Below, in pieces: positions 35,201 through 44,927 of a stretch of 64,000 bases of DNA (its first letter is position 1; every line of letters begins with the position of its first letter). The stretch lies in assembly GCA_025331125.1 (NCBI GenBank), contig JAOALB010000099.1:43470-107469 (forward strand), read 5' to 3'. The notes beneath the pieces were generated by a model. It had not been told where the DNA came from, ran no database searches, and saw only the letters and a list, made by a program, of their open reading frames with translations. The position numbers were made by a program, and so were the translations under genes. Origin of the DNA: Mycogone perniciosa (lineage: Eukaryota > Ascomycota > Sordariomycetes > Hypocreales > Hypocreaceae).

Positions 35201-35566
35201 ATGGTTGGCGCGTATGATCTGTCGGAAGAAGAAATAGAGCACCGGCACCTCTTCCTGCTGTAGCCGATGAACCAAGCTGGCGGCGAAGACAGACTTGCCT
35301 GAGCCGGGGATGCCTTTGATCCAGAGCAAACCCTCTACGTCCGAGTCGTGCCATTGCTGATAGGCATTCGTAGAATAGAGCCAGGTGCATGTTCCGGCAA
35401 GATGCGAGGTGAGATGCTTGCAATACTCTCCAGTGACAGCTGCGTAGTCAGTCGGACAGAGCCATTGATTGATCTGGCTGAGGATTGCAGGGGGTTGAGG
35501 CAGGATATTGGTCTCATCGACGTCCCTGACGTTGTCACGCGTCATGGTTTCAAGTGATTGGTTCAT
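29213..35566 (-). CDS. giant NACHT-ankyrin NLR-like protein
   Basis: One uninterrupted exon encoding 2117 residues. The first 80 residues hold the short fungal pre-NACHT motif (WLCPTDYAAVTGEYCKH) with no HET, lipase or kinase effector. The NACHT ATPase follows: Walker A GIPGSGKS at 85-92, Walker B-type VYCVTDAVDEM at 178-188, then an ITSRP sensor-like motif. From about residue 520 to the end there are several dozen ankyrin repeats, many with the canonical G-TPLH-AA pattern, with a less regular stretch around 1250-1400. Fungal NLR-like STAND proteins of this kind act in non-self recognition and regulated cell death; the specificity of this one is unknown. Integrity over 6.3 kb contrasts with the two decayed NLR-type loci on either side and suggests selection. 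Confidence 0.9.
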   Translation of the reverse strand: MNQSLETMTRDNVRDVDETNILPQPPAILSQINQWLCPTDYAAVTGEYCKHLTSHLAGTCTWLYSTNAYQQWHDSDVEGLLWIKGIPGSGKSVFAASLVHRLQQEEVPVLYFFFRQIIRANHEPTTLLRDWLAQILPYSPPLQARLKEYLDGRRTVESLSITDMFKDLRLACTYLPKVYCVTDAVDEMNEGNGQFLHELAQFECWRPSKVKTIITSRPIPTVEIPLRSHPMVQVRLEKRLVDKDIAIYVQSLLDGSDISEEDRARIRQAVPGRANGLFLYAKLAMEQFMEPGADVQHVLMALPTDLNVMYTDLLREHSRRSGIPPRIQLLILQWVTHASRPLRLLEIAEMLSVTHQLDEAHELKEAKDLVRATCGSLLEILPDETVSVVHHSLTEFLNGSTRSSNQRELIEEYPVLEFGPTHAKLALACLSYLNSGCLDNYEVKMEKRYQDFWKPRKLDQRLRLEYPFAEYATLNWHVHATKAQLTGTSQPELGNILDKFLHGNRFLVWFSLEWPGYHIDGVSPLHVAARFGLTEFAQGLLEQPGANANAAAAHDETAVYWAAYEGHDDTLRLLLQHGADPNKNNGVGLTPLHEAARRNHPAAAHVLLAAGVDPLTPRTDPYASERFDAAPTSVGRTPLEYACRNGHEEVVAVFLTFLKDIKIVYEALHWAAEYGRANVVKRILKHPGVDANAFLPHNTALFYACIAFDPQTIEVLIKAGANPNVMERSWVHPNLIKQNSTMDLDRNKPDSKRELTALHMLCGSVFEGHKPPSADIIRECFELLIESGVDIDQRDSQGKTALQGLLSGMSVGVSKAVCVMLRLLLNAGADANTETNDGGTLLHENPCGKDVIRMLVEEGGVDINRRRSSDGKTPLLCILASQSPETSLEFLSFGPDCNVVDNDGNSPLHVALNARKTNPDLISALLASGADPNLKNHKGQTALHIVGEQDGLFRLMVESGADLEVQDNEGHTVLFQRVTTSVCHADPNIAVKAAVELGAKIDCRDYKGRTLLHEAVRYDSNDRLRYFLDLGLSPYVQDLGGNSLWHEAIFARSYPTQGLGSRWHNQKNQQIPDMYDTLVEIGVDSDQSNHQGKTPLHIACSIDVDASMSPYGKLPVDYLLSICKNKSPADLDGITPLHLAATISEYHVASLLRAGANATAVTLEGLTPLHLAARACQPNIVGMLLKEYETGSNSTGSTPSDLVNYLDNSGRTALHYACRSGRPETVALLLTSGANVNIRAEGDVTPVLECAQFESEQELWRGCGSAIESHDRLQAAGLKLDDCSRPHIYRTDSMLPKDMEIPSGHISARLEEILDMLVAHGADVDTTDASGRNQPQVAISSIKTSSTGYALKCFLALIERLNPRLYESDAEYLLSLRRQAEMMAASRESAPKCTLHQHCGGTELDTLLSSRNYGRIEIIHREGTDFTQPSWTSESDWHTLVCGGYGRLLAKLCTPEVANKFEDAKWCKKWQMIAKRDAYFNAGTIRPLLIAACSTSTPNMEVVKVLVETMKVNVNAHDLTGFWNRRYGQMSIGVSALHILAKGHHWWQVHQALPYLISQGANVEVKDDEGRTPLHIAIENSLGDIPRSSLLQEEAVRLLVSAGANINAMNKMGISCQTLAVTHNNPEMIRILLPPGVRPNVGALFIAIEECNVKLFERLLSYGIDSNQRCDIKIFNNSGYQVDSGIERPDGKIEQDELYALLLIDDKATKAGDTNRFLFGQTANEAGNKQKYIDMMKLLISNGTDIYATFRKTVPDIKIPLAGTAHANKMAHDAERSSAGKRPPRGHHFQDCTIIHDLLESSGLVQDTVDWESLDLERRDAKGRTLLLAACRNRSVTSTMAATRLIEQGADLSARDNEGKNVLHQIFEVASSAVYKRDELVKLILSKRPELVHEEDSKGNTPINCVQPGSSNVMIGFFMPGSRSDVVDILLDAGSDPLHPGADGNFPIHLLGARPRHALFQRFLNMGVPINIRNTKNGNTPLFSWFTSQPLNLDRFQSQSQRSNVPLNTFTPLQSQKPPVEQAELEEFEWDQLAFYEEAGADFMARNDAGETLLHVLAGASYQSSHFARSREKSLISRFRFLVTKGLDPMAEDGQQRTALDIAVACDNTFLLELFKK

Positions 35567-36235
35567 TATGGAGGAAATTTTTGATGATTATGAGACCTTT
35601 GATGATGATGATGATGATGAGGATGTTGGGCTACAGAGTGTAAGATACCTATATAAGGAAGTACATCGTAGTACGGGGAAATTACGGGTCTAGGCTGCCG
35701 AGGAGATATTTAGGCCACGCTGACGATTGATGCCCCGTTTGGATGCGGTCCATATTAGGAACTCCGATCTATTCGTCTCGCGTGCATGGGAGCCTAATCC
35801 GAAGGATCGCTAGAGCGTGCTAGAACATGGTCTGTACGAGGAATCCTGACGGGCGTGATAGTATGTGATTGAGATACGAAGTAGTACAGCGCCACGCCAA
35901 AGATTTCGGTCATTTTTCTATGGAGTTGCCTTATAAAAGTTACCGAAATATTCTTCTTCGCACTGTACTTCGTGTTCATTTATGAACATTGGCATTCGAA
36001 TAGCTGTTCCCCGTCTAAAAAGACCTGGCATGCTCCAAAGCTCCAAAGCTCCAGCCCATCATAATCCATGTCGTTATGAGCTGCCTACATGGCACCGTGT
36101 ATAATAAATATGCGCCATCGCAGTCCCATCAAGACTCATGAAAGTCTCATCATAAAGAAGAGCTCGTCCTATCCTTCGATTCTCTGGAAAATCAACCTGG
36201 ACCGATTGACCCTGTCCCCCAGACGTCCCAAACGC
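35567..36235. other. intergenic with (GAT)n run
   Basis: Upstream of the NACHT-ankyrin gene. A (GAT)n run at 35601-35620 lies about 40 bp from its start codon, and TACGAAGTA is at 35875-35883. A small tandem CTCCAAAG repeat lies near 36034-36050. No gene is seen. Confidence 0.55.
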
Positions 36236-37867
36236 TCAAGCAAACGCCGAAAACAACCCAATAGTGCCATTGCTATTCCATACTGTCTTGCTGTTCAATT
36301 TCCGGTCTTGCTTGCCCTCTTCTTCGGCCACCACGAAGAACTCGTCCTGCTCATTTCCATTTAGATCGCCATCATCTTGGTGATTGGCGACATCGCCCTC
36401 CATGGCAATACTCTCCTGGTACCCGGCAAATGCTTCGCTAACACTGTTATAGTGTTTGCCCATGGACCACGACAACTTCGTCTGCTTTGGGCTGCTCTTC
36501 CGGAGAATCGATGTTCTCCTACTCTTCGAAATTTTTAAGAAATTCCGTATCAGTGTCGGCGGAATGTTTTCCTCGGGCTCCCATGTCGTTTTCTGGTCTG
36601 GTGGCCAGTCTCCCTCCCAGCGAACTTTGAAGTATTTGACCTTGCCACCGCCTTCGACTTCGTAGGAATCGACGCCCTCTATTCGCTCTACCACCCAATC
36701 TTTCTCACCACCTTTAGCTCGGTCCTCTGGTTTAGGGTGCGGGTTCTCATCCGTCCTAGGCCTCTTTTTTGAGCTCTTTGGCTTCGTATTTGCGGCCTTG
36801 GAGCTTGCGCTCGCTGGGACCTTTGGTTCGGGTGGGTTCGTCCGGCTGGTGTCTGGAGGGAACCGCCCAGCACTTTTACCAGCTGGTGTGAAAGAAGGCG
36901 TCGAAACTTTACTAAGGCCTTTCTGTGTTGTGGGTTGGGATTGCTGAATATTTCGTTCGTCGGGAGTGCATGTCCCGTTGAACTCCATCGGCGTCCAGGA
37001 CCATCCTGGTGTTGGTTGGCGAGAGCGATCTGTGAAGTCCTCCCTTTCCTTCTCGACAGCATCCGAAGAAGGTGGCCGCTCGAATTCGAGGCGTCTGGTG
37101 GGTGAAGATCGAGATACCGGGGCCATCGAAAAGTCCGCTTCACCCTCTCCCGTTTCCGCCTCCTCAGTTCCGTAGCCTCGTAAACTCTGATATACCTCCT
37201 GCTGAATTTGTCGCGATGGGGTCTCTTCCTCGTCCGAGAGTCCCTCAAACGTTTCTAATCTCGTCTTCAGTGGCGTGGACAAGCTCAGAACATTTTTCTT
37301 CGGTCGCCCCCTCTTCTTGGTGATAGTCTTGGACTCCGCCACTACAGCAGATTCTATCTGAGTGTGGACTGGTGGCCGTCCCCTCTTCCTCTTCTTTGTT
37401 GATGTGGTCGCCGAAGACTCCTCTTCTGCTAGTCGCGCCCGCTCCTCGTCCAGCTCCTGCTCCAGTTGCGATTCCCATTCTTCGAGCGTCAATGGAGAGA
37501 CATAGTCGAGAATCTGCATAGCAGGTACCAGCATCCTAGCCGCAGGTAAATCATGCCATCCGACAAGATATGTCATACGCTTCGGTAGAGGCTTGCCGTT
37601 CGCCGCAGGGCCGGGGGACGGGAGCAGAACGCGCTCGATTATGTATGCTGTCGAGTCGCGAGGAGGAAGCAGCCGTATGGCTGGCAAGGGCGGACCACTG
37701 CCCGGCACATAGTCGCACGGTTTCGATGAGAGAGGAATACATATTCGCGTGCGCTCTCGTGCTTCGGGGTTTCTTCGATTGGGGTCCGGGTTCGTGGATC
37801 GCGGGATGGTCGCCAGGTTGCGGTCGTTCAGGCACCTCTCCCAGAACTCGGGATCGAAGTGCATCAT
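36236..37867 (-). CDS. chromodomain and AT-hook protein
   Basis: Single long exon of 543 residues from ATG 37867. A chromodomain is clear at about 390-445 (WVVERIEG, then YFKVRWEGDW and TTWEPEENI). An earlier block at about 74-131 (YIIERVLL, then YLVGWHDLP, then LTLEEWE) has the same pattern and may be a divergent first chromodomain. Between them are two AT-hook-like cores (KRGRPPV near 161-167 and KKRGRPKK near 184-191) and Ser/Pro-rich linkers. A chromatin role through methyl-lysine and AT-rich DNA binding is inferred. The frame stays open for at least 15 sensible codons upstream of the ATG (to about 37912), so a small first exon may be missing. It lies between NLR-type loci. Confidence 0.8.
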   Translation of the reverse strand: MMHFDPEFWERCLNDRNLATIPRSTNPDPNRRNPEARERTRICIPLSSKPCDYVPGSGPPLPAIRLLPPRDSTAYIIERVLLPSPGPAANGKPLPKRMTYLVGWHDLPAARMLVPAMQILDYVSPLTLEEWESQLEQELDEERARLAEEESSATTSTKKRKRGRPPVHTQIESAVVAESKTITKKRGRPKKNVLSLSTPLKTRLETFEGLSDEEETPSRQIQQEVYQSLRGYGTEEAETGEGEADFSMAPVSRSSPTRRLEFERPPSSDAVEKEREDFTDRSRQPTPGWSWTPMEFNGTCTPDERNIQQSQPTTQKGLSKVSTPSFTPAGKSAGRFPPDTSRTNPPEPKVPASASSKAANTKPKSSKKRPRTDENPHPKPEDRAKGGEKDWVVERIEGVDSYEVEGGGKVKYFKVRWEGDWPPDQKTTWEPEENIPPTLIRNFLKISKSRRTSILRKSSPKQTKLSWSMGKHYNSVSEAFAGYQESIAMEGDVANHQDDGDLNGNEQDEFFVVAEEEGKQDRKLNSKTVWNSNGTIGLFSAFA

Positions 37868-38951
37868 AAGGCAGGTCTGAGCCTCACCGAGGAACCAGTC
37901 CTCGAAGGGTGGCTGGCAATCCCAAGGCGAAGCGACAAGGCGCGTTGTGGGAGGTCAATCGCGTTGTTTCGAAAGAGCTGAAGTGGAGGAGTGGGTTAGG
38001 GTTGGTGGCGGCGAGCTGAACAGCCGTTTAGCGCATGCGAACAATAACATGTGTCTACGGAGTACAGGTATAATACTTCGTAGAGTAGAGTATAAAGCTT
38101 TCAATAGAGGAATTCACAAACACAGTCCGATTCTTTTTTCGAAATATTACATGCAAATATGTTGATGCTCTTTCATTCCAATTAAATATATTGAGAATAA
38201 ATGAGTTTCATTATACCTGTTTTTCCCTGCACCTCACGACGTTTCTCTGGTACCCTAACTTTGCGAGACATTGAGATGACTGACATGCCGATCCCAAAAC
38301 ATATCCCAATATAGTTACATGTTAAGGGTAGGAGTAAACTCTAAGCCGGTAAATTTTACATATTAGTTCAAAAAGAATATGATTTTTTTATAATATGACG
38401 CCATTTTCAAAAGTATTGAATCGACTGAGGTGTAAAAAAATACCGTATTAAATACGAAGTACACGTAGAATAAAAAGCCAGCATTTCATAGCAATGAAAT
38501 CTTAAAGGAATTTTAGTACCAATTCATAGTCAGTGGTTTAAGCAACCATGTGTTAGTGTTCAGAAAGGCATATACCTCTGATATAGCGATGCTTTAGACG
38601 ACAAGTTATGGGGCGAACAATGCGAAGCAGTACTCTTTAAAGAAGTTAGAATCAAGGCCCAACTAAAGCATCATGTCCCAAGACTCAAAACATTCATGAT
38701 TCACCACGCGTTCAGGTTCCTACCCCTGTTTCCTACGGACTGGGTTGATGTCGTTTTATTTGAGGTTAAAATTTCCCATATATCCTCCAAGGGTAATGAG
38801 ACCACTACCCTCGAACGTCTGTTTCAATGAGCTCTATAATTATTACAGACCCTGAGACACAGCCTATAGCGACATTTGATCCCGACATAGCTGCGCTTGA
38901 CGGCCGATACATAGGAGGCAGCCAAAGCAGTTTCTCTCCATGCTTCGTAAT
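37868..38951. other. intergenic, AT-rich
   Basis: Contains the possible unseen first exon of the chromodomain gene at its low end, recurrent 9-mers at 38056-38064, 38074-38082 and 38453-38461, and then AT-rich sequence up to the WD40 pseudogene. No domain is recognised. Confidence 0.45.
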
Positions 38952-41900
38952 CTACATACCATCGTGGCTGATATGATAGTTCTTGAAGCAACCTTCCAAG
39001 GGGCGTTCTGTATCAACTGTATAGGTGAGATCCAAGTTTACAAAGCTCAAATCAAGTGGAAACCTAAAGCTTTCATGGGATGCAAACGTCTGCAAGCATT
39101 TGCCGGTCTCCGCCACCGTCCTTATGGTATCTGTATGACCCTCCTTCGTCTGTGTACAAACTCCGGTCGCTGTGTTGAGGATCTGAACGATATCATCTCT
39201 TCCGGCCACGGCGAGTAACTGGTTGTGGAACGCGATGACCCCATGCCCTTTAAGGGTCGTTACACAAATGCCAGTTCCTGCATCCCAAATTGCAGCTGTT
39301 TTATTCCATCTACCTCTTGCTGATGTCGATGTAAGCAGTGATCCATCCAATGAGAATGCCAAGGACTCGACAGGTGCGCGATGGTTTTCAAGTACTGATG
39401 AGCAGTTTATTGTTGGGTGCCATCCGCCGAGAAGGCCAAGGCCGTGGCATAGTCTGTATGGACGGAGAGTGTTTGGGAGAGTGTGCCTGTCGTGAGGTCC
39501 AAAATAGTAACTGAGCGATCTAGTAGTGGTGCTATCGCAATCAGTTGGCTTTGCGCTGAAAAGGATATACATCTGAAGTATCCATAATTGTTGCCGAAAT
39601 TCTGTAGACATTGACCTGTTGCCATGTCCCAAATTATAACGAGGTCGTGTGAAGCTGATGCGAGCCATTGGCCATTCGTTGAAAAGGCCAGTATTTTGAT
39701 AGTGTACTTATGATCCTCAAGGTGTGTCGTCACTTGATCCGCCGGGACGTTATATGTTTTGATCGACTTGTTCTTTATCCATGCAAACCATCGACCGTCC
39801 GCTGACAAGACTATACCTCTGTGACTGCTTGAATCAGACTTGACTGTCTGTGTCTTCACGTAGGAATCCTGCTCCAAGTCCCAGGCTTTAATTTCAACTG
39901 TGGGTGTGTGCGGTGCCAATATAAGCTGCTGACCATTCGCCGAGAAGGCCACCAACTAATGGCCCTCGAGCGTCTTTAAACACGCACCAGTAGCCAAATC
40001 CCAGGTCCTTATCAAACCATCATTCTCCACTGACGCAAGGTGGCCGTCAGCCGAGAAGACAAGACGCTTAACCGATGTACCGCCCTCAAGGGTTTGTAGG
40101 CAATCAGAATTCACAAGCGGTGGCTTCACTATCCAACTGGGCAAAACGTGTTCAAATTGCTGCCAAACAAGGCTAGCCTTTGGAGCAAAAGCAAGCGCTG
40201 AAGAGTATACTTGCAAGGGTGCTTCATTAATTATTGAACGGGAGGAGAGGATGAATCGCTCGATATCAAAGAGGAGTGCCGTAAGTTGGATAGAACCCTC
40301 AGTCTAGCTTATTAGCACTCATTGTTATAGCTTATTCATCATAGACCGATGACATACATCAACCATGTCGTGTAGATCCTTTATAAGTCCGATACTTTCT
40401 GCCAGTTGACCCAGGAGACTTAATGCTTCAAGCCAGTGGAGAAGATAGGATTTAAGAAATGTGTATGCTTGATGGTTATCGCTGATTTTTTCACCACTCT
40501 TCTTGAGATGATGAACCCAGTAAAAGCATGCAGATTGGATCTCCGAAGGTAGACATCTATAAATTAAGAGAGGGTCGATATCCTCTCGACCTTTTCCAGG
40601 CGCATTCAATCCGCAAATGTCCTCCCAGAGAACATTGTTGTTGGAGAGCAATTCAAGGCACTTTTTAGCGAGCATTTGGTGGATATTCGTCTCCTCAATT
40701 TTGAATTCATGTTCACATTCAGGATGTGTAAGAAAGTCTCGAAATGATTCGTGGAACAGTCTCACGGGATCTGACTCTTTAGATGGAACAACGAGGACAG
40801 AGTGTAGCAACCGCAGTCTGTTTTTAACCACTTGCTTTGACATGCCTTCACCAAGTAGCCGTGTAAGGGATTTGACAGAAAGGGGATTTGCGAGGCAAAT
40901 AATTGAACCAATGATGAGTCCAAACTCTTTGATTGCTTTGAAACGTTTGGAAGTCTCAAGCGTTGAGACCATTTGGTTCAGCACAGAAAGATAGGCGTCC
41001 TCGAGATTTTCATGGTTCCCGGAAGTGAGAATCATATTGAGTCGATGATCTGGCCCACCGTCGCCATCTCGGTCATTTTTAATAAAGCGACAAGCAGTTT
41101 CTGTAAAAACAAAAAGCGGGACAGCTCGTTGCACGAGAGTCTGAATTGTTTCGGCACCGGGCCAATCGCTGGGAACCTCCATCTCAAATTGTTCTTTGAT
41201 GTTTCTTAGCCGGTACATCAAGAACGATTTGATATCTCGTTCAATCTCTTCAACTGAAACACTCTCGAGGTTGCAAACCCTATAATTGCTCTGGATACCC
41301 TGAAAGGCATTTGGGATTGGAAAGTCAGGCCTGCTGGTCACAAAGAACTTGAGGCGTACTTTTGTGAGGTGATTCGCCCGCGATAGCTGGTAGACAACAT
41401 TCTTGATGTCTTTATCACCATCGCACTCGTCGAGTGCGTCGATCACGATCGTCATGGTTTTGGGAGCCTTTCCCTTTACCATCGAGTCGGTACGCGATAA
41501 GCTCTCCAGTGGCTCTAGGATGAGTTTCTCAAACTGGTCTCCCAGTGCCTTCTCTGCAATATCAGGTTTTTCGTCTAAAACCCGTTTAACAAAAGGAGCC
41601 ACCTCAGGGAAATGCTCAACCAGCTGGACGGTTAAAGTTGTGAATAAGCGACGAGCCTTGCTCCGGTTGGCCTCTCCTCTTTTGAAGAAAAAGCTGGAGG
41701 CAAGACGGTGATTTTCAGAGAGATGGCGGGCAGCCGTATGACTGACTGTCGACTTTCCAGTACCTGCTTTGCCTTGGAGCCAGAAGTGTGTTTTTGGGTG
41801 TAGTCATCACTGTTAGACCAACAGTATATCTCCTGTAGGAGTTCGCGGCATGTGTCGGCATAGCATCCCGAGTTCTCCTCATTATAGTACGAGTCGAACG

Positions 41901-43175
41901 CCGCACTGTTAACAGTGCATAGCCTCAGAGAATCCTTGACAGCCTTTTGGATAGGATTGAGGGCTGGACTGGTGGTTCTTTCCCGTGCTTGTTAGCTAGG
42001 CTATCATATGGGGGATAATCAGGGCGCCAATTTACGTTAACGATTCCAGTTTATCTAGCTGTATCTTGAGTTCTCTATATAGCTGATCTTCCTTATCATT
42101 GCACTTATTGAGTCCTGAGTGATCTGTATCAATTGAGATGATATCAGATATACAACTGCATGAAGACGCTGAGTCTCTGTCAACAATCTACGTGTAGATG
42201 ATGTCAGAACTTGAAGGCCTGCTTTGGACACGTTTGAACTCACTTCACCCACATCCAGCCATCCGAGTGACTCAAGCTGACATGAAGGCATCGTCTCGTA
42301 GAAAGCTACGATTTTTGTCTTCTGCCTTTCCTCCTCCTTTTGCTCCATGCAGCGGAGGAAGTCCTCATTCAATTCAGAAAGCTGTGTCTGGTGGCTCGAT
42401 AGATAGTCAAGCAGTCCAGTATTCGACCCCAGAAAACGGGCTAAGTAGGCGACGATAGACCCAGCATAACTGAAAGATGAGTCCAAATGAGGAGTACCAA
42501 GGAAAATAATACCGCAAGTACTATCAACGGTTTGCTGGCGGCCATCCTCAGGCTTGCCGTGACACAAGGCCTTCCACGGTGTTAGAAGCTTTTAATCAGG
42601 ACCAGCGGACTGTGGCTTTACAACTTACCTGCTTTATAACGATGCCCCCAAAGCTATGCCCGATGAAGACGATTGGAACACACTCAATATGCTAGTCAGC
42701 AGGGTCTGTATGAAAGGCATTTGGTAGTCCTTACGGGGCGAGCTGATCGATGCTTTGCTAGCTGTTGGACCAATGCATTGGCAATCTGATGGGGAGGTTT
42801 GGTCGGAGCATCCATGAGCCAGTCGGAGTTATAGGCAAAGCTGGGGATGCGCGTGCGAGGATAGTCCTCCTTGAGGAAGTCTTTAAGCAGTGGACGCGGC
42901 CTGCACCTCGAGTGCTCTTACATGTCCAGGTGTATTCGGGATGAGCCCCGAGGCCATGGATGGCAACGATGCTGCGATCTCTAGTTAGTTTTATGATGTA
43001 GTTTGATAGATTTGCAGATGTCTGACTCGAAAGTGGCGTCGTCGGGGTCAGAAATGATGGAAAGTCCATCAGGGCGATCCTTTCGTCTGCGGACGATGAA
43101 GGGCTTCAGTAAGACTGAGACGAGCAGGAAGGCGGAGACAACAAAGACAACAAGCAATGGAAGCCATTCCATCAT
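38952..43175 (-). pseudogene. decayed hydrolase-NACHT-WD40 NLR-type gene
   Basis: Order from ATG 43175: a single membrane anchor (residues 4-24), an alpha/beta-hydrolase domain (IVAIHGLGAHPEYTWT, nucleophile elbow GHSFGG), a NACHT ATPase (Walker A GKAGTGKS, DALDECDGD), and several WD40 repeats ending at 38952. Introns remain recognisable: 42981-43026, 42692-42734, 42571-42628 and 40298-40357. Disruptions are one-base-type frameshifts near 42888, 42190, 42040, 41962 and 41790, an in-frame TAG at 39956-39958 between WD40 repeats, and a further shift near 39407. The longest intact piece (NACHT C-terminal half, 40358 to about 41790) would be nonfunctional alone. This layout is a known fungal NLR type. 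Breaks could in part be assembly indels. Confidence 0.82.
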
Positions 43176-43461
43176 GACTCTAGTACCAGTTCGACACACG
43201 CGTGAGCTGCTGAACGATTATTATCACGATGGGTTGTAAGGATGTTAGCATTTGGAAGCTATTCGGAATGCCTGGTTTCTGCCCAAGCCCCCAGAGTTTT
43301 ATTCCTGGCTTGGCAAACTGGAATGTCCAATGGGCGAGTGTAACCCTATCATTTAAGCACTCTATTGATGGTAATCACAGGCTGAATCACGTCCCTTCGT
43401 TATCTCCAAGATATTTGGATTGGTGAGCCTGCTCTCCTGTGGGCTGAATGCCCCTAACAGA

Positions 43462-44927
43462 TCAATCTAGGCGTGGGAGAGTGTTACTAAACACACCCTT
43501 GGGATCGTACTTCTTTTTGAGTTGCCTCAAGTCATCCAACTTCTCTCCATAGATGGCTCTCAAATCCACAAACTCAGGCGCAGTCAGAGCCAGATAGGTC
43601 ACCTGCATTGCGTCCCCAAGGCCCATAAGCTCATTCCGGGTGCTCAAAGACCACGCAGCCGAATCCGCAGCCGACTGCTCGTCCAAACCAAGACCCAATA
43701 GCTCAACCATTATGTGAGGCTCCCGGTATGGACATACAGAATCTGGGAATCCGGGTTGGCAGGATGGGCTGTTGGAGCTGAGCATATGCAAGTTGATGCC
43801 ACCAACACCACTCGCAGGGAGCGCAGCAGCTGCTTTAGCAATACTGGCGATGACCTCGGGTGAAAATTTTGAAACCGAGGCCGTTTGTGCCCGTCCTTGT
43901 ACCTCGTCAGTTAGCAGGCCCTGAATTATCTGAGCCCATCCCACAGCAGTGGTGTTGGTCACGGCAGCCTGCGGTTCCGGGGTGTTTGGCATAATCGGGG
44001 CCAAGGATGCAACACGGGTAACCCAGGCATGCGATTCGTCGCTCTCTGGGCCATTCCAGATAAAGCTGCATGTGAATGCTGGTCCCAGGCCGGGGATCAC
44101 AACAATAAAAGGGGAGGCATAGAGCTGACTTGGGAGCGGCTTGTGCTCCTCCAGCAGGCTGTTGTAACCAGTTAGGAATGTCGTGACTGTTTTGGCCAAA
44201 TCGGTTGATTCGAACATGAGAATCCCGGCTTGAACCTAGCATGAAACACACGTATGAGCAACAGAAGCCTTCGTCTCAGGGCGAGAATACTAACCTCCTC
44301 CTTGGGATAAACCTTGACTGTCAGCTCAACGACGACTCCAAGACTGCCGCCACCACCTCGAAGGCCTCGGAGCATATCCTCATCAGCTACGACAAGTTTA
44401 CCTTCCGCGTTCACCACTTTCGCGCCGACGATCTGGTCCGAGCCCAACCCATAGGATTGGGCATATGGGCCAAATCCACCGATAAGACACCATCCCACGA
44501 AGCCGACGTTGGCACAGTTGCCAACAGGGACTTGCAGGCCGTGCTCCCCGAGATCCTTCAGAACACGGATCGCCGTAATACCTCCCCCAACGCGCGCAGT
44601 CTTCTTGTCAGGGGCCACCTCCACGTCATGCAAGTTGCGCAGGTCAATGGTCACTGCACCAAGGGCTGTGAACCGTCCAAACATATCATGCCCACCGCCA
44701 CGGACCACGATAGGTGTGTCGGTAGCAACGCATTGCCTGACAATAGCCGCGACGTGCTCGGCATTCTGTGGGAGTGTGATAAGACCGGGCTTTGTGGCGT
44801 CATGACGTCCGGTAAAACTTGCTTGTAGACGGCTGAATTCATTAGAATTCGGGGCCACATATGGTATCCCGGACTGCTGCAGGAATACCTGGAGGTTGCC
44901 TCCGGAAGGTTGCGCAAGTGTCGCCAT
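43462..44927 (-). CDS. BBE-like FAD-linked oxidase
   Basis: Two exons, 44295-44927 and 43462-44235, with a 59-bp phase-0 intron (GTTAGT donor, CTAG acceptor); 468 residues. The FAD-binding (PCMH) domain has RGGGHD with His80 as the likely covalent flavin anchor and Cys138 in the GNCANVG loop where the second, cysteinyl bond forms in bicovalent enzymes. The C-terminal end (KKYDPKGVFSN) is the usual berberine-bridge motif. No signal peptide is seen, so it is probably intracellular, unlike many secreted members. Such enzymes oxidise alcohols, amines or carbohydrates and often serve fungal small-molecule pathways. It lies 15 kb from the candidate cluster with NLR-type loci between, so membership is uncertain. 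Confidence 0.88.

Noticed and set aside
38952..43175. Reading the NACHT-WD40 locus as one functional gene with many introns
   Set aside because: Four junctions work as introns, but at 42888, 42040, 41962 and 41790 family-like sequence runs on both sides of the break with no GT..AG to remove, so they are indels.
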